Origin: an uncultured Prevotella sp.
Lineage (GTDB): Bacteria; Bacteroidota; Bacteroidia; Bacteroidales; Bacteroidaceae
NCBI GenBank assembly: GCA_945873145.1
Contig: CAMCBZ010000001.1
Coordinates: 1-64,000, forward strand
DNA length: 64,000 nt
Direction: 5' to 3'
The translations under genes were made by a program, and so were the position numbers. Shown here one piece after another: positions 26,469 to 35,919 of the stretch (position 1 is the stretch's first letter; the number at the start of each line of letters is the position of its first letter). A model generated the notes under the pieces. That model made no database searches. It worked only from the letters and a program-made list of their open reading frames with translations, and had not been told where the DNA came from.

Positions 26469-27032
26469 TCATTTCTGCTCCAAGAGAAGATGCTTGGCAA
26501 ATTCCCAGACGACGATGCCGGCCGTGACACTGACGTTCAGACTGTGCTTGGTGCCGAACTGCGGGATTTCGAGACAGCCGTCGCTCATGTCCACGACCTG
26601 CTGCAACACGCCTTTGACCTCGTTGCCAAAGACGACGGCATAGCGCTGTGCTACGCCTTTCTTATGCTGTGCAGCCAACGATTCTCCGAGGTGCTGCAAC
26701 TTGGTACTGCCTTCCACCTGCTCGATGCTATAAACAAAATAGCCCTCACGCTGGAGTTCCGCCACGGCATCCTCGGTATTCTTGAAGTATTTCCAGTCGA
26801 CACTATCCTCTCCGCCGAGTGCCGTCTTATGGATTTCGGCATTAGGCGGACAGGCGGTGATGCCGCAAAGATAGACGGCTTCCACACGAAACGCGTCGCA
26901 AGAGCGAAAGACAGAGCCGACGTTGTAGAGCGACCGCACATTGTCGAGTACGACCACCAGCGGCAGCTTCTTGGCCTCCTTAAACTCTTCCACCGTGAGC
27001 CGGTGCATCTCTATGGTTCTGAGCTTATGCAT
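26469..27032 (-). CDS. TrmH family RNA 2'-O-methyltransferase
   Basis: SPOUT-fold methyltransferase of 187 residues that methylates ribose in tRNA or rRNA using S-adenosylmethionine. Motif 1 is LDNVRSLYNVGSVFRSCDAF near residues 30-49 in its entirety; motif 2 YAVVFGNEVKGV and motif 3 CLEIPQFGTKHSLNVSVTAGIVVWE form the trefoil knot. No extra RNA-binding domain is present, so the RNA target is not evident. Heptamer repeats of the AATGTTG type stand directly before the start codon. Confidence 0.9.
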   Translation of the reverse strand: MHKLRTIEMHRLTVEEFKEAKKLPLVVVLDNVRSLYNVGSVFRSCDAFRVEAVYLCGITACPPNAEIHKTALGGEDSVDWKYFKNTEDAVAELQREGYFVYSIEQVEGSTKLQHLGESLAAQHKKGVAQRYAVVFGNEVKGVLQQVVDMSDGCLEIPQFGTKHSLNVSVTAGIVVWEFAKHLLLEQK

Positions 27033-27037
27033 AGTTC

Positions 27038-27058
27038 AATGTTGAATGATGAATTGCA
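27038..27058. repeat. Three AATGTTG-type heptamers before the TrmH-family start codon
   Basis: AATGTTG, AATGATG, AATTGCA immediately upstream of ATG 27032 on the minus strand. Same unit type as at 39286-39341. Confidence 0.55.
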
Positions 27059-27227
27059 GCCTCACCCCCGTACTCCTCTTCCCTTGGAGAGGGGTACGGG
27101 GGTGAGGCTATTTGGGATGAGCCTTTGATGTTTCCTTTCTACTCTTGAAGCATATCACTCCCCTCTCCCCTTGGAGAGGGGTACGGGGGTGAGGCTACTT
27201 GGAGAGGGGTCGGGGGTGAGGCTACTG
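27059..27227. repeat. CCTCACCCCC-type palindromic repeat block 2
   Basis: Two units of the GC-rich family (27059-27110 and about 27157-27227) with CTTGGAGAGGGG and ACGGGGGTGAGGCTA. The segment CTTGAAGCATATCACTCCC between them is shared with block 4 near 39492. Confidence 0.85.
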
Positions 27228-27229
27228 TT

Positions 27230-27649
27230 TTATTTTATACTATACGCCAGCGCATACGCTTTGATCTGCTTCACCATCGCCAGCAAGCCATTGGAGCGGG
27301 TCGGTGAGAGGTGGTCGCGCAGCCCGATCTTATCGATGAAGTAGAGGTCGGCATCGAGGATCTCTTTTGGTGTATGACCGCTGATCACCTGGATGAGCAG
27401 GGCGATGATGCCCTTGACGATGAGCGCGTCGCTGTCGGCAGTGAAGACGAGCTTACCGTCGACAAAGTCGCATTGCAGCCACACACGGCTCTGACAGCCG
27501 TCGATGAGGTTTTGTTCGGTCTTGTATTTCTCGTCGAGGGGCTTGAGCTCATTGCCTAAGTCGATGAGCATCTGATATTTATCCATCCAGTCGTCGAAGT
27601 CGCTGAACTCCTCCACGACCTCGTCCTGCAATTCATTAATCGTCTTCAT
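27230..27649 (-). CDS. sufE: SufE family sulfur acceptor protein
   Basis: Accepts persulfide sulfur from a SufS-type cysteine desulfurase and stimulates iron-sulfur cluster assembly. 139 residues, right for the family, with the active cysteine in IDGCQSRVWLQ near residue 51 and the C-terminal GLRDHLSPTRSNGLLAMVKQIKAYA. It overlaps the end of the U32 peptidase gene by 14 bp, so it is co-transcribed with it. No suf operon genes are nearby. Confidence 0.94.
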   Translation of the reverse strand: MKTINELQDEVVEEFSDFDDWMDKYQMLIDLGNELKPLDEKYKTEQNLIDGCQSRVWLQCDFVDGKLVFTADSDALIVKGIIALLIQVISGHTPKEILDADLYFIDKIGLRDHLSPTRSNGLLAMVKQIKAYALAYSIK

Positions 27650-28895
27650 ATTCTACTTTCTCCAACTTAAAGAATTTATCATTTGGTCTTACCTTACCCT
27701 TCACGGGGATGGAGACCAGCCATCCCTGCTCGGCGCGCTTCACAGGCTTGAGGTCGTAGCGGATCTCGGTACAGTCGAGATACATCGCTCCGGTGGTGTT
27801 GCCGGTGATGAGCAGCTTGTCGCCCACTTCAAAGGGTGCAGCCTCTACGGCAATCTCGGCTACGTTGAGTTTTGAGAAATATTTCGTCACCTTACCCACG
27901 AGGCGCTTGCGCTCCGTGGCGAGCGAACCGTAGTGCTTGTTCCACTCGCCCATGGTCTGACCCTGATAATAGCCGTCCCAGAAGCCACGGTTGAAGACGG
28001 TGGCAAGCCGCTCGTCCCAGGCGTCCTTCTTCTCTTCGGTGAACGTGCCGTCGAGGACGGCTTTCAGCGCTTCCTTATAGCAGGTCACCACGGTATAGAC
28101 ATATTCGGGTCCACGTGCGCGCCCTTCGATCTTAAAGACGCGCACACCGGCCTTCATCATCTTGTCGAGGAAGCGGATAGTCTTCAGATCCTTGGGACTC
28201 ATCACGTATTTGTTGTCGATCTCAAGCTGATTGCCGGTCTCAGCATCGGTGACGATATAAGAGCGGCGGCAGATCTGCACGCACTGCCCGCGGTTGGCGG
28301 ATCGGTCGGCAGCGGCCAGACTCATGTAGCACTTGCCCGAGACGGCCATGCACAAGGCTCCATGACAGAACATCTCGATGCGCACCGGCTTGCCGGCAGG
28401 TCCACAGATGTGTTGCCGCTCGATCTCATCATGGATATGGCTCACCTGCTTCATGTTCAGCTCACGGGCGAGCACGCTGACGTCGGCAAACTGGGCGTAG
28501 AACTTCAGTGCCTCGACATTGCTGATGTTGAGCTGTGTGGAGAGGTGCACTTCCATGCCCACCTGGCGGCAATAGACCATCACGGCGACATCGGAGGCGA
28601 TGACGGCCGAGATGCCGGCCTCATGGGCGGCATCGATGATGGTGTGCATCGTGTCCATGTCCTCATCATAGATAATGGTGTTGACGGTGAGATAGGTTTT
28701 CACGCCATGCTCGTTGCAGATGCGTGCGATGTCGTGCAGGTCGCTGATGTCGAAATGATTGGCACTGTGCGACCGCATGTTCAGTTGCCCGATACCAAAG
28801 TACACCGAGTCGGCGCCTGCCTGCAAGGCTGCGGCGAGCGACTCACGTGAGCCCACAGGGGCCATGATCTCAAAATCCTCTATTTTCGCATTCAT
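27636..28895 (-). CDS. U32 family peptidase
   Basis: Peptidase U32 family member of 419 residues, cytoplasmic. It begins with IEDFEIMAPVGSRESLAAALQAGADSVYFG split over the first barrel strand, and contains the family signature FCHGALCMAVSGKCYMSLA followed by DRSANRGQCVQICRR with clustered cysteines. Relatives act in collagen degradation (PrtC) or, as RlhA/TrhP/UbiU types, in cofactor-linked RNA or ubiquinone hydroxylation, so peptidase activity is not certain. The start is set at 28895: the frame opens far upstream, but the promoter TACCTTTG at 28900-28907 rules out earlier starts. The message would be nearly leaderless. Confidence 0.92.
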   Translation of the reverse strand: MNAKIEDFEIMAPVGSRESLAAALQAGADSVYFGIGQLNMRSHSANHFDISDLHDIARICNEHGVKTYLTVNTIIYDEDMDTMHTIIDAAHEAGISAVIASDVAVMVYCRQVGMEVHLSTQLNISNVEALKFYAQFADVSVLARELNMKQVSHIHDEIERQHICGPAGKPVRIEMFCHGALCMAVSGKCYMSLAAADRSANRGQCVQICRRSYIVTDAETGNQLEIDNKYVMSPKDLKTIRFLDKMMKAGVRVFKIEGRARGPEYVYTVVTCYKEALKAVLDGTFTEEKKDAWDERLATVFNRGFWDGYYQGQTMGEWNKHYGSLATERKRLVGKVTKYFSKLNVAEIAVEAAPFEVGDKLLITGNTTGAMYLDCTEIRYDLKPVKRAEQGWLVSIPVKGKVRPNDKFFKLEKVEYEDD

Positions 28896-28899
28896 AGTG

Positions 28900-28907
28900 C
28901 AAAGGTA
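28900..28907 (-). promoter_or_regulatory. -7 element of the U32-sufE operon
   Basis: Minus-strand TACCTTTG ends 4 bp before the ATG at 28895, so the transcript should start at or within a few bases of the start codon. Confidence 0.6.
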
Positions 28908-28921
28908 ATCAAATAATTGCT

Positions 28922-28929
28922 TATCTTTG
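28922..28929 (+). promoter_or_regulatory. -7 element of the C1 peptidase gene
   Basis: TATCTTTG ends 8 bp before ATG 28938. It is divergent from the U32 promoter, and the two -7 elements are only 14 bp apart. Confidence 0.6.
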
Positions 28930-28937
28930 CACTTGCA

Positions 28938-29966
28938 ATGAAGAAAATAGTTTTTGGCCTGCTTGGCCTTGTGATGATCATCAGCTGCGGACGCCCTCAG
29001 CCCCGCAAGCCGGTGAGGAGTGAGTTCAGAAATGATGTGGTCATCAAGACGACACCGGTCCTCGACCAAGGCCGCAGTCCGCTGTGCTGGGCTTATGCCA
29101 TGTTGGCGACAATCGAGTCGGAGCATCTCATGCAGGGCGACTCGGTGCACCTCTCTGTCGACTATCTGGCCAGAATGCTGCTCAGGGACGAGGCGACGCA
29201 TTACTATTTCTGCCGCAGCGATGGCCGCATCTCCCTGCGCGGCATGGCGTCGATGGTCTTTGATCTCATGGCGATGTACGGCATGTTGCCCTACGACAGC
29301 TATTACAATCAGGAGCCCGTCGACTATCCTGTCGTGGCCCGCACGGTGCAGCAGATTGCCCGTGCCAGCACTTCTCTCGGCATGCTCAACGGGCGTGTTG
29401 ACAAGGCGCTCGACGAGCGCATCGGCTATCTGCCCGGTACCATCATGATGTTAGGGGCCCGCTACACGCCCCTGGAGTTTGCCCATAGCGTATGCCGCCC
29501 CGAGGAATATCTCTCACTGACGAGCTTCTCCCATCATCCTTTCGGCAAGCCGTTTATCTTGGAAGTCCCCGACAATCAGATGCGCGACTATTTCCTCAAC
29601 GTTCCTATCGACTCGCTCATGCGTACCGTCGTTCATGCGCTCAAGCACGGCCATCCTGTCTGTTGGGAAGGTGACATCAGCGAGCCGGGCTTTGACTTTG
29701 AGCGCGGCGTCGCCGTACTGCAAAACGACAAGGCGGACTATGACCAACTCGACCGGCAGCGCGCTTTCGAGACGTTCCGCACCACCGATGACCACTGCAT
29801 GGAGCTCTGTGGACTGGCCCACGACCGACAAGGCAACCGCTTTTTCATTGCCAAGAACTCCTGGGGCACCGGCAACCGCTTCGGTGGATACATGTATCTG
29901 AGCTACCAGTACGTCAAGCTCAAGACCCTCGCTGTGTACATCAGCAAGGAGGCAATAAGGAAATAA
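28938..29966 (+). CDS. Papain-like (C1) cysteine protease lipoprotein
   Basis: Exported cysteine protease of 342 residues. Lipoprotein signal peptide with lipobox MIISC near residue 17. The catalytic triad is visible: Cys in DQGRSPLCWAYAMLA (near residue 48), His in TTDDHCMELCGLA (near 290) and Asn in FIAKNSWGTG (near 311). The layout resembles bleomycin hydrolase/PepC-type C1 enzymes but is short and membrane-anchored. An ATG at 28917 lies before the promoter and is rejected. The short leader (about 5 nt) is shared with its divergent neighbour. Confidence 0.88.
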   Translation: MKKIVFGLLGLVMIISCGRPQPRKPVRSEFRNDVVIKTTPVLDQGRSPLCWAYAMLATIESEHLMQGDSVHLSVDYLARMLLRDEATHYYFCRSDGRISLRGMASMVFDLMAMYGMLPYDSYYNQEPVDYPVVARTVQQIARASTSLGMLNGRVDKALDERIGYLPGTIMMLGARYTPLEFAHSVCRPEEYLSLTSFSHHPFGKPFILEVPDNQMRDYFLNVPIDSLMRTVVHALKHGHPVCWEGDISEPGFDFERGVAVLQNDKADYDQLDRQRAFETFRTTDDHCMELCGLAHDRQGNRFFIAKNSWGTGNRFGGYMYLSYQYVKLKTLAVYISKEAIRK

Positions 29967-30031
29967 CATCAAACCTTCACGCTGACAATTAGGCAACAAG
30001 AAGCTTTAAAAATAACTTTCTGATTCATTTC

Positions 30032-30074
30032 AAAGCAAGAAGATAGCTTTTCACTGCCATCTTCTTGCTTTTTT
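30032..30074. terminator. Terminator of the C1 peptidase gene
   Basis: Perfect 13-bp arms AAAGCAAGAAGAT and complement around a 14-bp loop, followed by a T-run. Its right arm contains the -33 TTG of the next promoter. Confidence 0.85.
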
Positions 30075-30095
30075 AAATTATTATACTTAATTTTG
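30065..30095 (+). promoter_or_regulatory. Promoter of the secreted mosaic protein gene
   Basis: TTG (30065-30067) inside the preceding terminator arm, 20-bp spacer, TAATTTTG (30088-30095), 30 bp before ATG 30126. Confidence 0.75.
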
Positions 30096-30125
30096 CAGAT
30101 AAAGTAATACAGAAAACACATAAAG

Positions 30126-31817
30126 ATGAAAAAATTACTACATCTATTATTCATTTGCTTCCTTGCTTTGATTGGTTTAGAGAAAGCCAATGCAGAGAAT
30201 GTCGTGTATAAGACTTTGGACTTTGCGAAAGCTTCAGAGAGTAAAAAAGTCTATTTTTATGCAGACGATTGGACGGCAACAGATAATGGGGATACTTGGC
30301 TTATACACACGTTTAATAATTATGGAAGCAAGTGGAAGTTTATTAGATATAAAGCAGAAGGAGTAGAATCATATCCTTACATTGTAAATCAACAAACCTT
30401 TCCGAAAGAAGTAACAAAGATAGAAATCACAGTTGATTATGCTGATCTTGATATTGTGAAAGATTTAAAAATCTATGTAGGTACTGATTCTACCATGAAG
30501 AGAAAATTTTTTGATCTTAATGAGAATGTACAAAAATATTATTTTACTGATGCTTTTAAAACAGCTTTGAATAATAATAAAAAAAGTGGTGTAGTAACTT
30601 GTAATTTTCCTCATCCCCAAAAGGATAGCTATTACAGAATCCACTTTGTTATAGATGGTAAAACAACTCATTATATCCAAATCTCTAAGATAGTCTACTA
30701 TACTTCATCCGTGCAGTCACCAGATTTCTCAGGGGGAACAGCCTTCCTTAACAATACTACAGTAACGCTCAGCTCTATTGACGAAGGTGCTAAGATCTAC
30801 TATACTACCGACGGTACTGAACCCACAGACAAGAGCACAGAATATACAGCGCCATTCACATTGAACACTACCACAACTGTGAAAGCAGTCGCTTATCTCA
30901 ACGATAAAAAGAGTGATGTAGCTTCGCAAACATTCAAGAAAGTGGAAGACAATGATCTGACATCTGTCGCTCAAGCACTTAAAGAAGCTGACAATACACA
31001 GGTATATGTCAAGGCAAAAGTTACCAAGACGGATGCATACAACAGTAGCAGTCCCACTCTCAACTACTACATCGCTGACGACGAAAACGCAACCAATCGT
31101 CTTGAAGTATTAAATGGGCGGTATCTACAAGATGCTGATATCACCAATGCCAACCAAATTGTACATGGTGACGAAGTAATTGTTAAAGCGACTGTTGGAA
31201 CCACTGATAAAGGTGCCAAAGTTCTGCAAGATGTACATCTGATTAGTATTAAGGAATATCAAGAACAAGCTAAGGTGAGCTCAGCAGGATGGGCCACTTT
31301 TGTCAGCCGCCGTGCCGTGGACTTCTCTAAGGCCAGTGGTCTGAGCGCATACACGGTGAAGTACGATGCTACAGCCAACCAAGTGACCCTCTCTCCCGTT
31401 ACAGCCATCCCCGGCAACACGGCAGTGGTCGTCAAGGGCGATGCGGGGTCTTACAGCTTGCAGCAAGGCGATCCGGGAACAACAATCACAGACAACGACT
31501 TGAAGTTCAGTGATGCGGACACGAAGGTGACAGCGCCCTACAGCATCTATGTGCTGGCTTGGCATGGCGGCGGCTGCGGCTTCTATCCCGTGAAGGCCGG
31601 AGAGACGCTGGCCCCCTATAAAGGCTACCTCACGATTCCTGCAGCCTCTTCCGCCAAACCCTTCTATGCCATCGGCAACAGCACCACCGGCATCACCAAT
31701 GCCGTGAAAGCGACAAAGAACACGGACGGCGTGCACTATAACCTCGCGGGACAGCGCGTCAACGACAACTATAAAGGCCTGGTCATCGTCAATGGCCATA
31801 AAGTCATCATGAAGTAA
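30126..31817 (+). CDS. Secreted protein with chitobiase-type and OB-like domains
   Basis: 563 residues with a signal peptide (LLHLLFICFLALIGLEKANA). Residues about 25-190 are not recognised. Around 195-275 is a chitobiase/beta-hexosaminidase C-terminal-type domain (ISLSSIDEG-like TLSSIDEGAKIYYTTDGTEP, TTTVKAVAYLNDKKSD). Around 280-380 is an OB-like domain (VYVKAKVTKTDAY, YYIADDENATNRLEV). The end NLAGQRVNDNYKGLVIVNGH is the C-terminal pattern of many exported Prevotella proteins. The first 1.1 kb is markedly AT-rich and the last 0.5 kb GC-rich, suggesting a fusion of segments with different histories. Function unknown; probably surface carbohydrate or adhesion related. Confidence 0.75.
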   Translation: MKKLLHLLFICFLALIGLEKANAENVVYKTLDFAKASESKKVYFYADDWTATDNGDTWLIHTFNNYGSKWKFIRYKAEGVESYPYIVNQQTFPKEVTKIEITVDYADLDIVKDLKIYVGTDSTMKRKFFDLNENVQKYYFTDAFKTALNNNKKSGVVTCNFPHPQKDSYYRIHFVIDGKTTHYIQISKIVYYTSSVQSPDFSGGTAFLNNTTVTLSSIDEGAKIYYTTDGTEPTDKSTEYTAPFTLNTTTTVKAVAYLNDKKSDVASQTFKKVEDNDLTSVAQALKEADNTQVYVKAKVTKTDAYNSSSPTLNYYIADDENATNRLEVLNGRYLQDADITNANQIVHGDEVIVKATVGTTDKGAKVLQDVHLISIKEYQEQAKVSSAGWATFVSRRAVDFSKASGLSAYTVKYDATANQVTLSPVTAIPGNTAVVVKGDAGSYSLQQGDPGTTITDNDLKFSDADTKVTAPYSIYVLAWHGGGCGFYPVKAGETLAPYKGYLTIPAASSAKPFYAIGNSTTGITNAVKATKNTDGVHYNLAGQRVNDNYKGLVIVNGHKVIMK

Positions 31818-31837
31818 AACCCTTAAAACGCCATACT

Positions 31838-32053
31838 ATGAAAGCAAGTTATGTCAAGCCCACCTTGAAATCCATGGAAATAGATGCGGAAGGAAGTATG
31901 CTGGCAGAAAGTGGAGAAAACAACCTCATTCCAATAGGTGAAAACTATACTGGAAATATAAGCAACACAGAAACCACGCCGCAGGTAAGTGGTAACAGTG
32001 CCCTCTCAAAGCAAGGCTCGTTCCCGGGGAACCAGTGGGAGGAGGAAGAATAA
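31838..32053 (+). CDS. Small conserved-type Bacteroidales peptide
   Basis: 71 residues starting 20 bp after the secreted mosaic protein. MKASYVKPTLKSMEIDAEGS followed by MLAESGEN is the pattern of short proteins often found after exported Prevotella proteins (Lys-Pro-rich start, MLA.SG). The tail is polar, Ser/Asn/Glu-rich and ends in EEEE. No signal peptide or membrane segment. It could be a precursor-like peptide or a small partner of the upstream protein; function unknown. Confidence 0.6.
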   Translation: MKASYVKPTLKSMEIDAEGSMLAESGENNLIPIGENYTGNISNTETTPQVSGNSALSKQGSFPGNQWEEEE

Positions 32054-32055
32054 CG

Positions 32056-32345
32056 GAGCCTCACCCCCTAACCCCTCAGCCTCACCCCCTTGCCCCTCTC
32101 CCAAGGAGAGGGGAGTGAAATGCCAGATAAACAAACGCCCTGACACGATTAGCGTGGGGCGGCCTGCCCTTCTTAAATGCCCCCCTATCACCCGCAGAGC
32201 ATATTACTCCCCTCTCCCCTTGGAGAGGGGTAAGGGGGTGAGGCTCCCCCCTCTCCCCTTGGAGAGGGGTAAGGGGGTGAGGCTCCCCCCCTCTCCCCTT
32301 GGAGAGGGGGTAGGGGGTGAGGCTGTTGGGGGGGTGAGGCTGTTG
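32056..32345. repeat. CCTCACCCCC-type palindromic repeat block 3
   Basis: The 305-bp gap before mutS is almost entirely this family. Two CCTCACCCCC units, a palindrome, an inverted copy of the 100-bp core of block 1 (ACACGATTAGCGTGGGG, CACCCGCAGAGCATATTACT) and then three tandem units of CCCTCTCCCCTTGGAGAGGG plus GGGGGTGAGGCT. No gene was seen. Confidence 0.9.
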
Positions 32346-32358
32346 AGCGTGAGTCTTT

Positions 32359-35028
32359 TTACTTGCTTTTCCCCGTCACAATCTTCTTGATTTCGTTGAG
32401 CTTGTTGAGGGCTTCCACAGGTGTGAGGTTATTGATGTCGAGACCGAGGATCTCGTCACGCACCTGTGAGAGCACCGGGTCGTCGAGCTGGAAGATGTTG
32501 AGCTGCACACCATCTTTCTTGTCAGCGATGTTTTCCATCTTCGGCTTACCAGCCGCTCCCACTTCCGATCCTTCCTCCTCAAGCTGCTTCAAGACCGTGT
32601 TGGCACGCTTGACGATAGAGCGCGGCATACCGGCAATCTCAGCCACATGAATACCGAAGGAATGCTCTGAGCCACCGGGGACGAGCTTGCGCAGGAAGAT
32701 CACCTTACCGTCAACTTCTTTCACCGATACGTTATAGTTCTTGATTCTTGGGAAGTGCTTCTCCATCTCGTTGAGCTCATGATAGTGCGTGGCGAAGAGC
32801 GTACGGGCATGGGCATGCTCGTTTTCGTGAAGATATTCCACGATGGCCCAGGCGATAGAGATGCCGTCGTAGGTGGACGTGCCGCGTCCGAGTTCGTCGA
32901 AGAGCACGAGCGAATGGGGTGATACATTGTTCAGAATATCAGCTGCCTCAGTCATCTCCACCATGAATGTGGACTCGCCCAACGAGAGATTGTCGCTGGC
33001 TCCTACACGTGTGAAGATCTTGTCCACGACACCTATTCTTGCGCTCTCCGCCGGAACAAAGCAGCCAATCTGCCCCATGAGCACGATGAGCGCCGTCTGT
33101 CGCAGCAGAGCAGACTTACCCGCCATGTTAGGACCGGTAATCATCATAATCTGCTGCTTCTCGGTGTCGAGATAGACATCGTTGGGCACATAGCGCTCAC
33201 CGAGTGGCATTTGCGTCTCGATGACGGGATGGCGGCCCTGGTGAATGTCGAGCACGTCAGTGTCGTCAACGACGGGCCGCACATAGCAGTTGTCTTCCGA
33301 TACCTTGGCAAAGGAGAGCAGGCAGTCGATATGCGCCAGGATGTTGGCATTGATCTGTATCTGCGGTATGAACTCCTGCATGGCTACGATGAGTTCAGAG
33401 AAGAGGCGGGCCTCCAGCTCCAGTATCTTCTCATCAGCACCCAATATCTTTTCCTCGTATTCTTTCAGCTCAGGCGTGATATAGCGTTCAGCCTGCGCAA
33501 GGGTCTGTTTGCGTATCCATCCTTCGGGCACCTTGTCCTTGAAGGTATTGCGCACTTCGAGATAATAGCCGAAGACATTGTTGAATCCCACCTTCAGCGA
33601 GGAGATGCCAGTCTTCTCCGTTTCGCGCTGCTGTATCTCCAACAAGTAGTCTTTGCCGCCGCGTGAGATATTTCTCAGATCATCAAGCTCAGGGCTGTAG
33701 CCGTCAGCGATGACACCTCCCTTGCTGACGAGCTGTGGCGGGTCGGGGGTGATCTCTTTCTCGATGCGGTCGCGCAGGCTTTCACAGAGGTTGAGCTGCT
33801 CGCCGAGTCGTCTGAGACAGTCGTTGTCGGCAGTCTGACAAGCCCCTTTGATAGGCTGCACGGCCATCAGCGCATTCTTCAACTGTACGACTTCACGCGG
33901 TGATACACGTCCCACGGCCACCTTGGAGATGATACGTTCCAGGTCGCCGACGCGATGGAGCTGCTCGTCGATGAGCTGTCGGAAATCGGGATGCTTGAAG
34001 AAATACTCCACGATGTCGAGGCGCTCATTGATGCGCGACACCTCTTTCAGCGGGAATACCATCCAACGCCGCAGCATACGTCCACCCATTGGGGTGGTGG
34101 TATGGTCGATGACGTCGAGCAGCGACAGGCCGTCCTCCTGCATCGGCTGCAAGAGTTCGAGTGAGCGGATGGTGAACTTGTCGAGCCTCACATATTTCTC
34201 CTCTTCCAGCCGCTTCAACGATGTGATGTGGTTGATGCTGGTATGCTGGGTGAGTTCCAGGTACTGCATGATCGCACCGGAGGCTACGATACCGGCCTTG
34301 AGATGCTCCACGCCGAAGCCTTTCAGCGACTTGGTGCCGAAATGCTTCAATAGTTTCTGCCGGGCGTTTTGTTCTGTAAACACCCAGTCGTCCATCTCAA
34401 AGACACAGTATTTCGTACCGAAGAACTGCTCAAAGTCTTTCTTGCGCGTGCGGTCATAGAGCACCTCCTTTGGCGAGAAGTTGCCCAAGAGCTTCTCGAC
34501 GTAGTCGTAGGTGCCCTCACCGGTGAGAAACTCACCCGTGGAGATGTCGAGCAGGCTCAGTCCGCAGGCTGTTTTACCGAAGTGTACGGCAGCGAGGAAG
34601 TTGTTTTCCTTGTAGTTGAGCACGTTGTCGCTCATGGCGATGCCCGGCGTGACCAGTTCGGTGATGCCACGCTTCACCATCTTGTCCATCTCGGAGAGCC
34701 CTTTCTTGCCTTTGATGGCGGCGCGTTTTTTCTTCGGGTCTTCGAGTTGGTCGCAGATAGCCACGCGTTTTCCGGCCCGGATGAGCTTCGGCAGATATGT
34801 GTCGAGGGCATGGTGCGGGAATCCGGCCATCGGTGTGTCACCGGTGTTTCCACCATTGTTGCGTTTGGTGAGTGTGATGCCGAGGATCTGCGAGGCCACG
34901 ATGGCATCGTCGCCATAGGTCTCGTAGAAGTCACCACAACGGAAGAGCAACAAGGCATCGGGATGCTTGGCCTTGAGCGAGAAGAACTGCTTCATCATCG
35001 GCGTGAGCGCCGTATCTTTTGTAGACAT
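32359..35028 (-). CDS. mutS: DNA mismatch repair protein MutS
   Basis: Recognises mismatched bases and starts methyl-independent repair with MutL. 889 residues: mismatch-binding domain with [14 protein letters not shown] (the Phe-x-Glu mismatch wedge region, near residues 28-41), lever and clamp regions, and the ATPase with Walker [14 protein letters not shown] near residue 624, [21 protein letters not shown] and Walker [17 protein letters not shown], then ATHYHEL. Length is typical. No promoter element was recognised directly upstream; the 3' end abuts repeat block 3. Confidence 0.98.
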   Translation of the reverse strand: MSTKDTALTPMMKQFFSLKAKHPDALLLFRCGDFYETYGDDAIVASQILGITLTKRNNGGNTGDTPMAGFPHHALDTYLPKLIRAGKRVAICDQLEDPKKKRAAIKGKKGLSEMDKMVKRGITELVTPGIAMSDNVLNYKENNFLAAVHFGKTACGLSLLDISTGEFLTGEGTYDYVEKLLGNFSPKEVLYDRTRKKDFEQFFGTKYCVFEMDDWVFTEQNARQKLLKHFGTKSLKGFGVEHLKAGIVASGAIMQYLELTQHTSINHITSLKRLEEEKYVRLDKFTIRSLELLQPMQEDGLSLLDVIDHTTTPMGGRMLRRWMVFPLKEVSRINERLDIVEYFFKHPDFRQLIDEQLHRVGDLERIISKVAVGRVSPREVVQLKNALMAVQPIKGACQTADNDCLRRLGEQLNLCESLRDRIEKEITPDPPQLVSKGGVIADGYSPELDDLRNISRGGKDYLLEIQQRETEKTGISSLKVGFNNVFGYYLEVRNTFKDKVPEGWIRKQTLAQAERYITPELKEYEEKILGADEKILELEARLFSELIVAMQEFIPQIQINANILAHIDCLLSFAKVSEDNCYVRPVVDDTDVLDIHQGRHPVIETQMPLGERYVPNDVYLDTEKQQIMMITGPNMAGKSALLRQTALIVLMGQIGCFVPAESARIGVVDKIFTRVGASDNLSLGESTFMVEMTEAADILNNVSPHSLVLFDELGRGTSTYDGISIAWAIVEYLHENEHAHARTLFATHYHELNEMEKHFPRIKNYNVSVKEVDGKVIFLRKLVPGGSEHSFGIHVAEIAGMPRSIVKRANTVLKQLEEEGSEVGAAGKPKMENIADKKDGVQLNIFQLDDPVLSQVRDEILGLDINNLTPVEALNKLNEIKKIVTGKSK

Positions 35029-35101
35029 ATCTTTTTGTTACAGACTTAGCGAGCTTGCATGGGTCATGCAAGCTCATGAAAAACTACCCAATACCGTGGG
35101 T

Positions 35102-35725
35102 TTAGCGATAGTCAACCTTCACGACGACGACACGGATATGCTGGTCGCCGCTGTCGGTCTTCACTTTGGCGATATGCCAGTCGCCGGGGAAGAAGAGGAA
35201 GAAGTGCTGCGGGTCGCTATCGTAGAAGCGGGCACGCTGCAGGTCATAGGCATAGTGCACGACATCGGGGCGGTAAGGAACGTTGATCTTGCTGGTGTAG
35301 TGGTCAATGAGGCCGAAGCGCTCTGTGCCTTTCACGACATATTGGAAGTCGATATGATGGTGATGGCTCTCAGACCGCTGGTGGCTGAGCTCCTGATTGA
35401 CGTCGTCTTCCACGCTGGCGACAAGCGTAGAGCCGGGAATCGGCGTGCGTCCCTTGGGCAGTGCCAGCAAGTCGGTCTTTGCCAACCAGCTGAAGAGCGC
35501 CTTCCACTGCTCCGGATTTTTCCGGTATTGCGTATAGAACTCAGCGGCGTTGACGGTAGCGTGAGGACTTGCGGCCGTGAATCCCTCACGCCAGGCACCG
35601 CTGTTCATCCAGTCCTGTGCCTCTTTGACGAAGGCTTTGTCGGAATAGTATTTCGTGTAATAACCTTGAGCGTATGTGGCTGCTGTCAGCAGGCTGAACA
35701 GCAAAAGAAAGAATATCTTTTTCAT
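35102..35725 (-). CDS. Secreted YhcH/YjgK/YiaL (DUF386) family protein
   Basis: Cupin-like protein of 207 residues related to EbgC/YhcH sugar-handling proteins. The metal-binding region is HHHHIDFQYVVKGTERFG near residues 118-135; the terminal FFPGDWHIAKVKTD has the second His. Unlike cytoplasmic YhcH it begins with a signal peptide (IFFLLLFSLLTAATYA then Q). The start is taken at 35725; an upstream in-frame ATG at 35848 would place 41 low-complexity residues before the signal peptide. Stands alone between mutS and VapE-like gene. Substrate unknown; probably acts on sugars in the periplasm. Confidence 0.85.
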   Translation of the reverse strand: MKKIFFLLLFSLLTAATYAQGYYTKYYSDKAFVKEAQDWMNSGAWREGFTAASPHATVNAAEFYTQYRKNPEQWKALFSWLAKTDLLALPKGRTPIPGSTLVASVEDDVNQELSHQRSESHHHHIDFQYVVKGTERFGLIDHYTSKINVPYRPDVVHYAYDLQRARFYDSDPQHFFLFFPGDWHIAKVKTDSGDQHIRVVVVKVDYR

Positions 35726-35763
35726 CTGTATGGGTTGTTGATATGAATTTATTGTTGATGGGT

Positions 35764-35845
35764 CTATATATATAATAAGGTGTGCGGGCAAATGTAGCGG
35801 TGGACGCCTTATGAAAAGCGGTGGACGCCTTATTATAATAAGGCG
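35764..35845. repeat. Dispersed AT motif and 20-bp palindrome CGCCTTATTATAATAAGGCG
   Basis: A minus-oriented copy of the CACCTTATTATATATAG motif (about 35764-35782) followed by a perfect 20-bp palindrome (35826-35845) built from two inverted motif halves, with GGTGGACGCCTTAT repeated twice between them. Confidence 0.7.
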
Positions 35846-35919
35846 CACTTAACTTAGCCTTAGAATGACGCACGGCATGAGCATGGGGGAGAAACGTCGT
35901 GAAAAGCGGCTTTTCAGCT

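Noticed and set aside
28896..29201. N-terminal extension of the U32 peptidase
   Set aside because: The extra frame overlaps the divergent promoters and the C1 peptidase gene; the family starts at the IEDFEIMAPVGS region.
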